From positions 1 through 64,000 of the forward strand of contig NZ_JAAOCA010000030.1 of NCBI RefSeq assembly GCF_014694385.1: a DNA stretch of 64,000 nt. The letters run 5' to 3'. Shown here piece after piece: positions 43,346 through 50,864 of this stretch. The position numbers were made by a program, and so were the translations under genes. The notes under the pieces are model-generated. The model searched no databases. It saw only the letters and a program-made list of their open reading frames with translations, and had not been told where the DNA came from. Origin of the DNA: Pseudomonas typographi. GTDB lineage: Bacteria > Pseudomonadota > Gammaproteobacteria > Pseudomonadales > Pseudomonadaceae. Every line of letters starts with the position of its first letter. Within the stretch, counting starts at the first letter, position 1.

Positions 43346-44098
43346 CTACTCCTGACGGGTCAGGTTTGGGTGAATGCTCGAAACCGTCACACCGGTGCGA
43401 GATGGCGCGCTGTGCCGCCGCCCCTGCCGGCTGGCCACCACCTTAGCTTCGGCGCCGTCATGCACGGTCAACGCCGGGGTGGCGCGTACCATGGTGCCGT
43501 CCGGGTGCTGGTGATAGGTCGGCACGCCGTAGAACGGCCCGCCGGGCGCGAATGGGTCGGGGAGCGCGTTGGGCTCATCCAGCATCAGTTGCTGGAATTT
43601 GCGCATGAAGAGGTTGAACAGTGGGCCATCCTTCCAATCAGCGGGATGACGGCCCGACTGCCTGCTGGCGCTTTCCTCAAGGCCGGAAACGAAGGCAATC
43701 GCCGATATCGCCCTGGATTTGTCCTCGGCGTACTCGAGCACTTCCGCCCGGTGTACAGGGTTCACCTCCAATAGGTCGCATATCCCATCGAAACCATAAA
43801 GGGCTGTGATGTCGCGGTCGACCGAATACAGCCAGTCGGCCAGGTCGACCATGCTGCTGCCATAGTCGTCACGCAGCTCTTCGCGCATTTCTTTGAGGTG
43901 CGCCACTCGCTTCTCGGTGAATGGCAACCCAGCTTTTGCCTTCCTCAGGGCGGCGTTAAGCAGGCTGCTGCCCCACTCTGTTTCGGCCACGTACACCCTG
44001 GCCATCCGCCGAGCAATGATCAGTTGGCTTCGTGGGCTCAAGTGGGGAAGCGCAGCGATCTCTTGCAACCGTTCGGCATGCTTAGGCTTCATCTGCAT
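43346..44098 (-). CDS. Hypothetical prophage early protein
   Basis: This 250-residue soluble protein belongs to a type found next to xis in Pseudomonas prophages. The middle is helical and acidic (REELRDDYGSSMVDLADWLY, GFDGICDLLEVNPVHRAEVL) and the last 80 residues are Pro/Gly-rich. I recognise no domain. It overlaps the next upstream gene by 17 bases, so it belongs to a minus-strand early operon. Confidence 0.75.
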   Translation of the reverse strand: MQMKPKHAERLQEIAALPHLSPRSQLIIARRMARVYVAETEWGSSLLNAALRKAKAGLPFTEKRVAHLKEMREELRDDYGSSMVDLADWLYSVDRDITALYGFDGICDLLEVNPVHRAEVLEYAEDKSRAISAIAFVSGLEESASRQSGRHPADWKDGPLFNLFMRKFQQLMLDEPNALPDPFAPGGPFYGVPTYHQHPDGTMVRATPALTVHDGAEAKVVASRQGRRHSAPSRTGVTVSSIHPNLTRQE

Positions 44099-44327
44099 GT
44101 GGGCGTGCCTCCAGAGAATGGTCCACGATCACCTCGATCTTCCAGAAGTGCTTGTAGCCAGTCGAGGTATCTTCCGAGCTGTGATAGCCACGGATACGCA
44201 CGCCTGGCTCGTCCAAGTTCAACCCGTGCAGTTGGGCCAGCAGGCCGCACAAGGCGCGCGTGACATCCGCTTCGGACACCGTGGCGGTGTAGGTCGTGAT
44301 GTTGGTGTGGGCAGTGTGCGTTTTCAT
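44082..44327 (-). CDS. Hypothetical prophage protein
   Basis: This 81-residue small protein has a central helix (ADVTRALCGLLAQLHGLNL). It overlaps both neighbours by a few bases (ATGA at 44324 with the upstream gene), consistent with an early operon. No known domain was recognised. Confidence 0.7.
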   Translation of the reverse strand: MKTHTAHTNITTYTATVSEADVTRALCGLLAQLHGLNLDEPGVRIRGYHSSEDTSTGYKHFWKIEVIVDHSLEARPHADEA

Positions 44328-44749
44328 GGCGTCACCCCTGGCGCCGCCGGATGCGGCACGATGTCGTAAATCACCTGCTTTACGTGCGCCAAGTATTCGC
44401 GGGCCACATCATCGGCGTAGCCGGTGGCTTCATCGACCATGCGCTCGATATCGCTGCGCGCCAGGCGGTGCCCGGTCAAGCGCAGCCATTCCTGAATGAG
44501 CCCGGCCTCGATGGACTCGCGCACGCAGATCCAAAACCAGGGGTCGGCAAAGTGGGCTTTGTCGTCGCTCATGGCCGTACGCTCGAGCTCGACGTTCAGG
44601 TCGGCCATGAGGGGCAGCGGAGCAAGCGGATCATCAATTGCTTTGCCGATCACGGCGCTGTCGGTTGCCGTGAGCTGGCCAGCACGCCAGCGCACGATCA
44701 AGCTAAGCGGCAGCACGACCATGCCGCTGGGTTGCGTGTCACGGGTCAT
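44324..44749 (-). CDS. Hypothetical prophage protein
   Basis: This 141-residue protein is translationally coupled (ATGA) to both neighbours. The C-terminal half is helical (RESIEAGLIQEWLRLTGHRL, DDVAREYLAHVKQVIYDIV). I recognise no domain; it is a conserved-looking early-region gene of unknown function. Confidence 0.7.
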   Translation of the reverse strand: MTRDTQPSGMVVLPLSLIVRWRAGQLTATDSAVIGKAIDDPLAPLPLMADLNVELERTAMSDDKAHFADPWFWICVRESIEAGLIQEWLRLTGHRLARSDIERMVDEATGYADDVAREYLAHVKQVIYDIVPHPAAPGVTP

Positions 44750-44991
44750 GGTCGCGCACCCTTCTTCTCGATCGCCGGCTTCGATTCGATGAAGGCGCTA
44801 CCCTCAGATAGGCCGCCTACGTGGCGCATGTATTCGACCTCAACACGCGCACTATCGACGATAACCTTGGCCACGTTGCTTACCGCATCGGCCTTTTTGA
44901 CGGCCTTTTCGAGATCTTCACCTTCGGCGTCAGCCAGGTTTTCCAACGCCACGAACAGGTGGTCGCGCAGATCCGACAGCTTATTTTTCAT
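44746..44991 (-). CDS. Small prophage protein of the NKLSDLRDHLF type
   Basis: This 81-residue protein begins MKNKLSDLRDHLFVALENL and continues with a helix rich in Ala/Val and charged residues (AVSNVAKVIVDSARVEVEYM). This start pattern recurs in small early proteins of proteobacterial phages and is annotated there only as hypothetical. I chose the ATG at 44991; an in-frame ATG at 45153 would overlap the HNH gene heavily. Confidence 0.75.
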   Translation of the reverse strand: MKNKLSDLRDHLFVALENLADAEGEDLEKAVKKADAVSNVAKVIVDSARVEVEYMRHVGGLSEGSAFIESKPAIEKKGARP

Positions 44992-45535
44992 TGCCGCGTT
45001 TCCTCTTGATAGTTTTGCGGATCTCGTTCTGCAGGTGCAGCACGTCCAGGACTTCCTCGGGCAGGCCCCGGTATCTGGAATGGGTACGTAGGTGAATTTC
45101 GCCCAGAGTTCGTAGGCAGAGGTTGTCAGGCGATACGTTTCGAGGATTCCCATCTCTGGCGGAAACCTGCATGCCTTCCGGGACCGGTCCGTGGGCTATC
45201 TCCCACGTGTGGATGTGCAACGGTTTCCAAACGTCTGGCTGAGCAATCTTGATCAGCGTGTACCTGCCTTTTCGATGAGTAGCGCCAATAGGGCGGTCGC
45301 ATCTGCCGGGCATCCGACCTAGACGCGCACACGTATCAGCGAACGCAGCCCGAGATTGCTCGGATCGAACGGCGGGATCCTTTTTCAACCCGAAAGCGCA
45401 GGCCCTGCAGCCAATTGCCGCGTCAGAACGGCCGGGCAATAGGGCGAGGATTTCCAGCTTGGTGCTGCTCGAATAATGCTCACGGAGCACTTTGTCCTCG
45501 ACTTCCGTCCATTTCTTCACAATCCGCTTGGCCAT
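44981..45535 (-). CDS. HNH endonuclease with N-terminal SANT/Myb-like domain
   Basis: This 184-residue protein has an N-terminal Trp-rich helical domain (KKWTEVEDKVLREHYSSSTK, LALLPGRSDAAIGCRA) typical of phage HNH proteins that bind DNA. It is followed by an HNH core (HTWEIAHGPVPEGMQV, DGNPRNVSPDNL). It is probably a homing-type nicking or cleaving enzyme in the prophage early operon. It overlaps the next gene by 11 bases. Confidence 0.85.
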   Translation of the reverse strand: MAKRIVKKWTEVEDKVLREHYSSSTKLEILALLPGRSDAAIGCRACAFGLKKDPAVRSEQSRAAFADTCARLGRMPGRCDRPIGATHRKGRYTLIKIAQPDVWKPLHIHTWEIAHGPVPEGMQVSARDGNPRNVSPDNLCLRTLGEIHLRTHSRYRGLPEEVLDVLHLQNEIRKTIKRKRGNEK

Positions 45536-45538
45536 GAT

Positions 45539-45709
45539 CTAGGCCTCAAGGCTGGCCAGCGCGATGTCACGCTGGATTTGAAAGTGATTGCGCAGCACCA
45601 CCCCGGGGTTGAGGTCGCAGGCCTGGGCCAGGGCCACCACGTCGGCGAAGGTGGTTTCGGGGCGCTGTAAGGCTTGCCACAGCAGCAACAGGCGCTGAGC
45701 GAGGGTCAT
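45539..45709 (-). CDS. Hypothetical prophage small protein (56 residues)
   Basis: The frame from ATG at 45707-45709 to TAG at 45539-45541 encodes 56 residues (MTLAQRLLLLWQALQRPETT; later VVLRNHFQIQRDIALASLEA), an amphipathic helical protein. It overlaps the upstream DUF1566 gene by four bases and ends just before the HNH gene start, so it fills the operon exactly. The function is unknown. Confidence 0.7.
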   Translation of the reverse strand: MTLAQRLLLLWQALQRPETTFADVVALAQACDLNPGVVLRNHFQIQRDIALASLEA

Positions 45710-46422
45710 GACCGCACCTCAGCCAGTGCCGCCACCAACTCATCGGTGCGCCCGTAAAACCGGCCTGAATCTTCGTTCACGAACCGCTCGACGACCTGGG
45801 CCACCTTGTCGCTGTCGGTCAGTCCGGTGAAGGTGCGCGCCACGATTTGCAAATCGTCAAAATGTGGCGCGTGAATGAAGGCCTCCGGCTTGATGACCAG
45901 CGACTTCACCGGCCGGATGCCCTTGCTGCCCGATACCCAGTTCGAATCCGGCACGCACCAGGGCATCATCGTCATGCACCAGGCGGTGGCGGCGTGGTTC
46001 TTCTGGGTACTGGACCAGTAGTCGTGCGAACACTGGAACCCCTGGGGCTTGCGCGCGGGCCCTTCGAACCAATCCGGCAGTTGCAGCAGGTTCGTGCGCA
46101 TCAGCTGCAGTTCTTCAATCGACGGGATGTACCATCCCCAGGTGCCGCGGACGTTCATGCTCAACACCTTCTTGGCGATGGTGCTGCCTTCGTTGGCCAT
46201 GGCCAGGGTGTTGGCCAGCCCGTCGTAACGGCAGGTGGCGCCATGGATGCGCGGGCGTGGGCCGTCGTGGTCCCACCAGCGCGCCTCGCATTCGAAGTCC
46301 TGGCCAGCGTCGATCAGCGCATGTTCGGCACCATTGAAGTACAGCCGGCCGGCAAAGAACCCACCAGCGAGCGGATGGCCGATGGCAGGCAGGGCAGCGG
46401 GGGAGATTTCGCGGCGCTTCAT
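45706..46422 (-). CDS. DUF1566-type prophage protein
   Basis: This 238-residue protein has a DUF1566/Lcl-like fold section (WGWYIPSIEELQLM, HDYWSSTQKNHAATAWCM, GIRPVKSL), a C-type-lectin-like pattern seen in phage and surface proteins. Its location in the early operon among small DNA-binding genes is notable, because such folds are more common in structural proteins. It overlaps the Arc-type gene upstream by four bases. Confidence 0.75.
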   Translation of the reverse strand: MKRREISPAALPAIGHPLAGGFFAGRLYFNGAEHALIDAGQDFECEARWWDHDGPRPRIHGATCRYDGLANTLAMANEGSTIAKKVLSMNVRGTWGWYIPSIEELQLMRTNLLQLPDWFEGPARKPQGFQCSHDYWSSTQKNHAATAWCMTMMPWCVPDSNWVSGSKGIRPVKSLVIKPEAFIHAPHFDDLQIVARTFTGLTDSDKVAQVVERFVNEDSGRFYGRTDELVAALAEVRS

Positions 46423-46643
46423 GGCTGGCCAGCCTTGGCGCTTTCCAGCGCCGCCTCCAGAGCATCCAGCAACGCAGCCTTGCGCTGACGGCCGTTCAGG
46501 TACTCCTTGATCGCTTCGACCATGACGGAATTCATCGAGCGCCCCGAATCCAAGGCTTGTTGTTCCACCATCTGGCGGACGTTGTCAGGAAACCGCACGA
46601 CAAATTTGTCAGCTAAACGGCTGTTGTATCCGCTGTTCTGCAT
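46419..46643 (-). CDS. Arc-family ribbon-helix-helix DNA-binding protein
   Basis: This 74-residue ribbon-helix-helix protein has the beta strand DKFVVRFPDNVRQMV followed by helices with SGRSMNSVMVEAIKEYL. The Arc family comprises small dimeric repressors that regulate phage genes. The start at 46643 has GGAGAAAG upstream. It is the first gene of the minus-strand early operon. Confidence 0.88.
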   Translation of the reverse strand: MQNSGYNSRLADKFVVRFPDNVRQMVEQQALDSGRSMNSVMVEAIKEYLNGRQRKAALLDALEAALESAKAGQP

Positions 46644-46757
46644 GGCTTTCTCCAGGCAAGCCGATCCCCGGCCGCGATTTATGGCTTTCGCAAAATGGTT
46701 GTGGGTGTCACTGGGCTGGGCACCACCAGATGCCCACCGCACTGACGCCCTGGCGCG

Positions 46758-47069
46758 TCAGGCGATCAAGATGCCTTGAGTGGTTTTGGTTTCGTCGTGA
46801 GGTTCTGGGGTGGGGAACGTGCCGGTGGAGAAACCGATCAGGCCCAACCGAATAGCTTCTGCGACCAGAGCAGAGCGCTTGAACACGCCCAGTTTGAACA
46901 TGGCCGACTCAATGCGGCCCTTGATGGATCGAGGTGATAGGCCATCCATTTTTGCAATCTCCTTGTCGGTATGACCAGACGCCACAGCAAGCACACAGGA
47001 GAGCTCACGTTCGGCAAGTCCCTTACCGAGGAAGCCAACCCAGGGGCCTGAGATAATCATCTGGTTCAT
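46758..47069 (-). CDS. LuxR-type helix-turn-helix prophage regulator
   Basis: This protein of about 103 residues has a C-terminal GerE/LuxR-type helix-turn-helix (GLAERELSCVLAVASGHTDK, ISGPWVG upstream; LSPRSIKGRIESAMFKLGVF). I chose the start at 47069; alternatives at 47081 and 47129 overlap the operator and promoter region. A -35 TTGACA (47124-47129) with 17-base spacing to a -10 CATTCT (47101-47106) is present on the minus strand. Operator-like palindromes at 47130 and 47075 suggest CI control. Confidence 0.8.
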   Translation of the reverse strand: MNQMIISGPWVGFLGKGLAERELSCVLAVASGHTDKEIAKMDGLSPRSIKGRIESAMFKLGVFKRSALVAEAIRLGLIGFSTGTFPTPEPHDETKTTQGILIA

Positions 47070-47074
47070 TTTGC

Positions 47075-47087
47075 GTACCATTGGTTC
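47075..47087. promoter_or_regulatory. Operator-like palindrome, imperfect copy
   Basis: GTACCATTGGTTC matches the perfect palindrome at 47130 at all but two bases and lies near the start of the LuxR-type gene. Confidence 0.6.
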
Positions 47088-47129
47088 GTGGTTTTCGCAA
47101 AGAATGGACCGGGGGATCTTTCGTGTCAA

Positions 47130-47142
47130 GTACCAATGGTAC
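47130..47142. promoter_or_regulatory. Operator palindrome upstream of the LuxR-type gene
   Basis: GTACCAATGGTAC is a perfect 13-base palindrome directly upstream of the -35 box of the LuxR-type gene. A related site occurs between cI and cro (48223), suggesting both are bound by the CI-like repressor. Confidence 0.7.
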
Positions 47143-47154
47143 GCTTTTTGGGCG

Positions 47155-47181
47155 AAAAAAAACGCCCGTGGGCGCTTTTCG
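47155..47181 (-). terminator. Terminator after the CI-like gene
   Basis: On the minus strand an AAAAGCGCCCACGGGCGTTT hairpin followed by a T run lies immediately downstream of the repressor stop at 47193. Confidence 0.8.
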
Positions 47182-47192
47182 TAGAATCCATC

Positions 47193-48173
47193 TCAGTGAA
47201 AAGTGGCAGACCAGAAGACCCGGCCCAGTATCACTATCTCAGAATCACGCATCTGCTCGGCGCTGTATTCCTCGTCAGGATGCTCTTCTCGATTGAAGCT
47301 TCTAAGCCTAATCCCGCCTCCAGGCAATCGATAAAGGGTCTTCACGCGTAGCTGTCCTGCGTGAGCTAAAGCGTAAATTTTCCCATCGATCACGGTCGTC
47401 GCCCCCTTGTTGATAGCAACTGTGCTTCCGTCCGGTAGGACTGGCTCCATTGAATTTCCGTGCACAGGTACGCAAACGGCCTGGTCAAATTGAACCGAAT
47501 GCTTTCTGAGAGTCATTTTCCCAAAACGAAGCTTAGCCCGACTGCTCTCTCTGATCACTGTCCTTCCACTCCCTGCTGACAGCTCTACTTCGCGCAGGAA
47601 TGGAATCTCCACCTCATCATCATCAACAGGCGTGTCATCGTCCCACTCGCTTATCGGGATGATATCAGGTTGGAAAGGTACTAATGGCAATTCAGTATCA
47701 TTATCTGAAGCAGGTTTTCGACGACGCATTATCCTGGGTCTTGCCCCTCTGTCGACCGGATCACTTAGCTCAGAATCACTTCTAGGCGCATCAACACCAC
47801 TCACGCGCTCCAGATCTCGGTCACCTGCACCATTGAAGCCGGCGTCGTCTAAATCTCCTCCAAGCCCGTAATCGCTAGCAATCACCTCCCTATCAATCGG
47901 GGTGCGATCGGCATAAAAAGCATCATTGAATTTATCATCCTCAATCTCCCACAGAAGCCACGACGCTTTGACCTTGAGGAGCTTGGCCAGGCTGAGAAGC
48001 CTCTGATTTGTGGGATGAGCAGTGCCGTCAAGCCACTTTGCGACGGCTTTGGGGGTGACGTCCATATCGCGAGCTAATTTCGCAACTGCGCCGTATCCGT
48101 CGTAACCAGAGGTCTGCATTAACGCGCGTAGACGATCTGAGAACGAAGCGTATGAAGTCTTCTTGGTAACCAT
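47193..48173 (-). CDS. CI/LexA-like prophage repressor
   Basis: This 326-residue repressor has an N-terminal XRE-type helix-turn-helix (KLARDMDVTPKAVAKWLDGT, residues about 25-60), a long acidic low-complexity linker, and a C-terminal S24 peptidase domain. In the S24 domain Ser is in VHGNSMEPVLPDG and Lys in GQLRVKTLY. Damage-activated self-cleavage is expected through RecA. It diverges from the Cro-like gene at 48251. The linker is longer than in lambda CI. Confidence 0.92.
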   Translation of the reverse strand: MVTKKTSYASFSDRLRALMQTSGYDGYGAVAKLARDMDVTPKAVAKWLDGTAHPTNQRLLSLAKLLKVKASWLLWEIEDDKFNDAFYADRTPIDREVIASDYGLGGDLDDAGFNGAGDRDLERVSGVDAPRSDSELSDPVDRGARPRIMRRRKPASDNDTELPLVPFQPDIIPISEWDDDTPVDDDEVEIPFLREVELSAGSGRTVIRESSRAKLRFGKMTLRKHSVQFDQAVCVPVHGNSMEPVLPDGSTVAINKGATTVIDGKIYALAHAGQLRVKTLYRLPGGGIRLRSFNREEHPDEEYSAEQMRDSEIVILGRVFWSATFH

Positions 48174-48222
48174 GAGTCCATTTTGCCTTCACTTGACGGT
48201 ACTGTCAGTTCCTTCTTAAAGT

Positions 48223-48235
48223 GTACCTATGGTCC
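48223..48235. promoter_or_regulatory. Operator-like site between cI and cro
   Basis: GTACCTATGGTCC lies in the 77-base gap between the divergent repressor and Cro-like genes and resembles the 47130 palindrome. A TTGACG -35-like box sits at 48193. Confidence 0.6.
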
Positions 48236-48250
48236 TTACTGGTACTGATT

Positions 48251-48553
48251 ATGAACCCTATCAAAAGGGCTGTCTCAGCCGTTGGCGGCGTCGCAGCTGC
48301 GGCCCGCTTGTGTGGTGTCTCAAGCCGCGCGATCAATAAGTGGGTAGCGGCCGGGCGATTACCGCGCACAGAACATACTGGTGAAACCTGTTACGCCGAA
48401 CAACTGGCCGCCGGTAGCTCTGGCTCAATTTCCGCTGAGTGGATTCGCAACCAATCAGCTCGCGCTTATCACGCTCTGAATGAAGGCCATCTTACAGCGA
48501 TGCGCACCATCGGTTCAGCGCCGGAAAGCCGTGTGGATATGTACAGTGGTTAG
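48251..48553 (+). CDS. Cro/YdaS-like antirepressor
   Basis: This 100-residue protein has a YdaS-type helix-turn-helix (AVSAVGGVAAAARLCGVSSR, AINKWVAAGRLPRTEHTG). Such proteins sit divergent from CI as the Cro function, repressing lysogenic transcription. I chose the ATG at 48251; an in-frame ATG at 48221 would overlap the operator. It starts the plus-strand lytic operon. Confidence 0.88.
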   Translation: MNPIKRAVSAVGGVAAAARLCGVSSRAINKWVAAGRLPRTEHTGETCYAEQLAAGSSGSISAEWIRNQSARAYHALNEGHLTAMRTIGSAPESRVDMYSG

Positions 48554-48609
48554 TCCGCACAATGGTGCTGAATAGCCATTAGCTTTTTTGGATATCCAGA
48601 AAAGCAAAA

Positions 48610-48653
48610 CCCGCCTGGCAGCGGGTTCTAGGTCCTCCACCTGGCAGTGGAGT
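48610..48653 (+). repeat. Tandem hairpins after the Cro-like gene
   Basis: Two short GC hairpins share a CCTGGCAG loop: AACCCGCCTGGCAGCGGGTT, then CTCCACCTGGCAGTGGAG. The common loop suggests a paired structured RNA, such as an attenuator or a protein-binding element, more than a simple terminator. Confidence 0.5.
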
Positions 48654-48686
48654 TTGCTACATCATCTTTCGAAATGAGGTGACGCT

Positions 48687-48995
48687 ATGTCACGCCCTGA
48701 AAATACCAAAACGCAGCCCTCGCTGCAACTACCAACGCTTGGACGTCTTGAGTTCGGCGGCATCAGTACGGAGAGCCTTTACATTGAAGCGGGCCTTGAT
48801 CTCAGGGTTGGCCTTTACTTGGCAGCCGATATCTCTGATGGGGTTGAGCAACTGTGCGACCGCTTGGGTGATGCGATCAACAACGGCGAAGTCGCGTATT
48901 TGGCTGAGGTCCGCGCACTCGGCCTGCTTAGCTCGATGTCTTCTGCGCTTTCCCGTGGCGCTTGGTTCGCTCTGCGTGGGGAGGACGAAGAATGA
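48687..48995 (+). CDS. Hypothetical prophage early protein
   Basis: This 102-residue protein contains GISTESLYIEAGLDLRVGLY, then a helical region (LAEVRALGLLSSMSSALSRG). Small proteins of this type are common after Cro in Pseudomonas prophages; function unknown. Its stop overlaps the next small frame (ATGA at 48992-48995). Confidence 0.7.
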   Translation: MSRPENTKTQPSLQLPTLGRLEFGGISTESLYIEAGLDLRVGLYLAADISDGVEQLCDRLGDAINNGEVAYLAEVRALGLLSSMSSALSRGAWFALRGEDEE

Positions 48996-49084
48996 CGCTG
49001 GAATCTCTCAAGGCTGCCGATGCGCTTCGTTCAGTCCCGAAGCCCCGCGAACCACAGCCGACAATCGTCGGCCTGGGGGAATAG
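48992..49084 (+). CDS. Hypothetical small protein (30 residues)
   Basis: The 30-codon frame begins MTLESLKAADALRSVPKPRE and overlaps the upstream gene by four bases. The next gene starts two bases after its stop. Exact tiling in the operon supports it; length and function leave doubt. Confidence 0.5.
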   Translation: MTLESLKAADALRSVPKPREPQPTIVGLGE

Positions 49085-49086
49085 CG

Positions 49087-49326
49087 ATGGCTCTTCAAAC
49101 CATTTTCGCAGACCGCCTCGAAGATTCCGTCCTAACCATAAACGGGTTGGCTGAAGTGCTGCGAGACCAGATCGCCCAGCGGGGTAGCGACCCAGCCCCG
49201 CAGTTGAGCGACGTGGGCATCGACGCCATTCTCGGCGCCATCGTGATCATCAGCCGAGCCGCCCACGACGATCTTTGCGAATTGATGAACGATCACTTCC
49301 CGGGCGCGACTGGAGGTGATCAATGA
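49087..49326 (+). CDS. Hypothetical prophage protein
   Basis: This 79-residue protein has two helices (EDSVLTINGLAEVLRDQIA, GIDAILGAIVIISRAAHDDL). It overlaps the rha gene by four bases (ATGA at 49323). No domain was recognised. Confidence 0.75.
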   Translation: MALQTIFADRLEDSVLTINGLAEVLRDQIAQRGSDPAPQLSDVGIDAILGAIVIISRAAHDDLCELMNDHFPGATGGDQ

Positions 49327-50048
49327 ACCTGATCGCCAATACCGCCACTATGACCTCGCTCGAAATCGCCGATCTGGTGGGCAAGCGGCACGACAACGTG
49401 AAGCGCACCATCGAAACACTGATTCAGCGCCGTGTGATTACTTCTCCTCAAATTGAGGAAAAGCCCACCGGTGGGCGCCCTACGGCGGAATACGTGTTCA
49501 CCGGCGACACCGGCAAGCGCGACAGCCTTGTGGTAGTCGCGCAGCTCAGCCCCGAGTTCACCGGCGCGCTGGTGGATCGCTGGCAGACACTCGAATCCCG
49601 AGTCGGCCGCCCTCAATCCATGGCCGAGCAATTGCTGGCCAGCGCCCAGGTGCTGGTGGGCATTGAGCAGGAGCAGCTCCGGCAGCAGCTGGCGCTCGAG
49701 CGCGTGGAGAGCCGGATGGAGGTGGTCGAGGAACTGCGCTTCCTCTCCGCCAGGCCGTCTGGCTTCGAATCCATCACCCACGTCCGCGAGCGCATCAACA
49801 AGCGCCACGGCCTGCCTGGCTGGCTTATCGACCTGGTTATGCGCGATCTGCCGCGCAGCCCGTTGCCGTTCGCCATGGTGAAGTCCGACCACGCCGAAGA
49901 GCGCGCCCAGCCATATGCCATCTGGCCCACGGCCGGTGTGACCCGCCTGTTCGATGAATTTGTGCGCGAGTGCACGCGGGTGACGGCCGAGCGCGCTACC
50001 CACCCCGAGATAGCCCAACGATTCAAGATCCGCCCGGAGGCTGTATGA
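49323..50048 (+). CDS. Rha family phage regulatory protein
   Basis: This 241-residue protein has an N-terminal pRha domain (MTSLEIADLVGKRHDNVKRT, AEYVFTGDTGKRDSLVVVAQ, FTGALVDRWQTLE). Rha proteins interfere with phage growth in hosts lacking IHF in phi80/P22-type phages. The C-terminal half has a coiled coil and a further winged-helix-like segment. It is coupled to both neighbours by ATGA overlaps. Confidence 0.88.
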   Translation: MNLIANTATMTSLEIADLVGKRHDNVKRTIETLIQRRVITSPQIEEKPTGGRPTAEYVFTGDTGKRDSLVVVAQLSPEFTGALVDRWQTLESRVGRPQSMAEQLLASAQVLVGIEQEQLRQQLALERVESRMEVVEELRFLSARPSGFESITHVRERINKRHGLPGWLIDLVMRDLPRSPLPFAMVKSDHAEERAQPYAIWPTAGVTRLFDEFVRECTRVTAERATHPEIAQRFKIRPEAV

Positions 50049-50461
50049 GCCGCAAACCAACCAAAAAACAACTCGAGGCCCTGATCATCGACCTGTCGAT
50101 TCAGCACGCCCAGGCCAATCTGGTCGTGAAGCGCCGGCGTAACGAGCTGAACGATGAATACCAGCGTTACTTCCGCGTCCATGGCGACCCCGAAGCCGGC
50201 TTTCGGGGCATCCGGCCGGATGATCCACTTTATGCCGGCGTCATTGAGTACACCAACGATGCCCATGAACGGCTCTGCAAGGCCAAGCAACGGCGCTACA
50301 GCGCCAAGCGCCGGCTGGATTTGGCAATACGCCGGTTGATGATCCTCACCGGCGCCAGCTTCGCCGTGCCTGGCTTCGAGCCATCCAAGCCTGTGCCGCC
50401 CAGACCAGCGCGTATCCGGCTGGTCCCGCGCGTCAATGCCCTTGGGAGGACGTTGCAATGA
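50045..50461 (+). CDS. Hypothetical prophage protein
   Basis: This 138-residue basic protein has a coiled-coil-like start (KKQLEALIIDLSIQHAQANL, KRRRNELNDEYQRYF). It overlaps its neighbours by four bases each. Function unknown; the charge suggests nucleic-acid contact. Confidence 0.7.
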   Translation: MSRKPTKKQLEALIIDLSIQHAQANLVVKRRRNELNDEYQRYFRVHGDPEAGFRGIRPDDPLYAGVIEYTNDAHERLCKAKQRRYSAKRRLDLAIRRLMILTGASFAVPGFEPSKPVPPRPARIRLVPRVNALGRTLQ

Positions 50462-50679
50462 CCGACCAAAAAGACAAAAAGCCAACACTGCGCAAGCTCA
50501 CCTGCCTGCCGTACTCGCTTGCCGAAGTAGATGGCCTTATCGCCATCAGCCAGCCAGGGGCCAACGGCGAAGAAGACGACGTGATCTTCATCAGCCTCGA
50601 TCAGGTGGATGTGTTCGAAGCGCACCTGAGCATCTTCGCTGGCGAGATGCGGGCGGCCGCGCAGGGAGTTCAGTCATGA
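50458..50679 (+). CDS. Hypothetical prophage protein
   Basis: This 73-residue acidic protein (ANGEEDDVIFISLDQVDVFE, AHLSIFAGEMRAAAQGV) is tightly coupled in the early operon. No domain was recognised. Confidence 0.7.
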   Translation: MTDQKDKKPTLRKLTCLPYSLAEVDGLIAISQPGANGEEDDVIFISLDQVDVFEAHLSIFAGEMRAAAQGVQS

Positions 50680-50864
50680 AGATCCAGGCCACTTACGAAA
50701 CCGAGGTGTACGTCGGTGGGGAAGGTCACATCGTCATAAAGCAGCAGGACCCCTGCGCCGCTTATGGCGTAGACGATCAAGTAGTGCTGCTTTCCAGCGG
50801 ACAGGCAAAGCTAATCGCCGCTGAATTGATCCGTCTGGCCGCAGAGTTGGAGGGTGATAATTAA
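50676..50864 (+). CDS. Hypothetical prophage protein
   Basis: This 62-residue protein (MKIQATYETEVYVGGEGHIV, LIAAELIRLAAELEGDN) has a beta strand pair and a C-terminal helix. It overlaps the upstream gene by four bases and the replication gene by one. Function unknown. Confidence 0.7.
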   Translation: MKIQATYETEVYVGGEGHIVIKQQDPCAAYGVDDQVVLLSSGQAKLIAAELIRLAAELEGDN

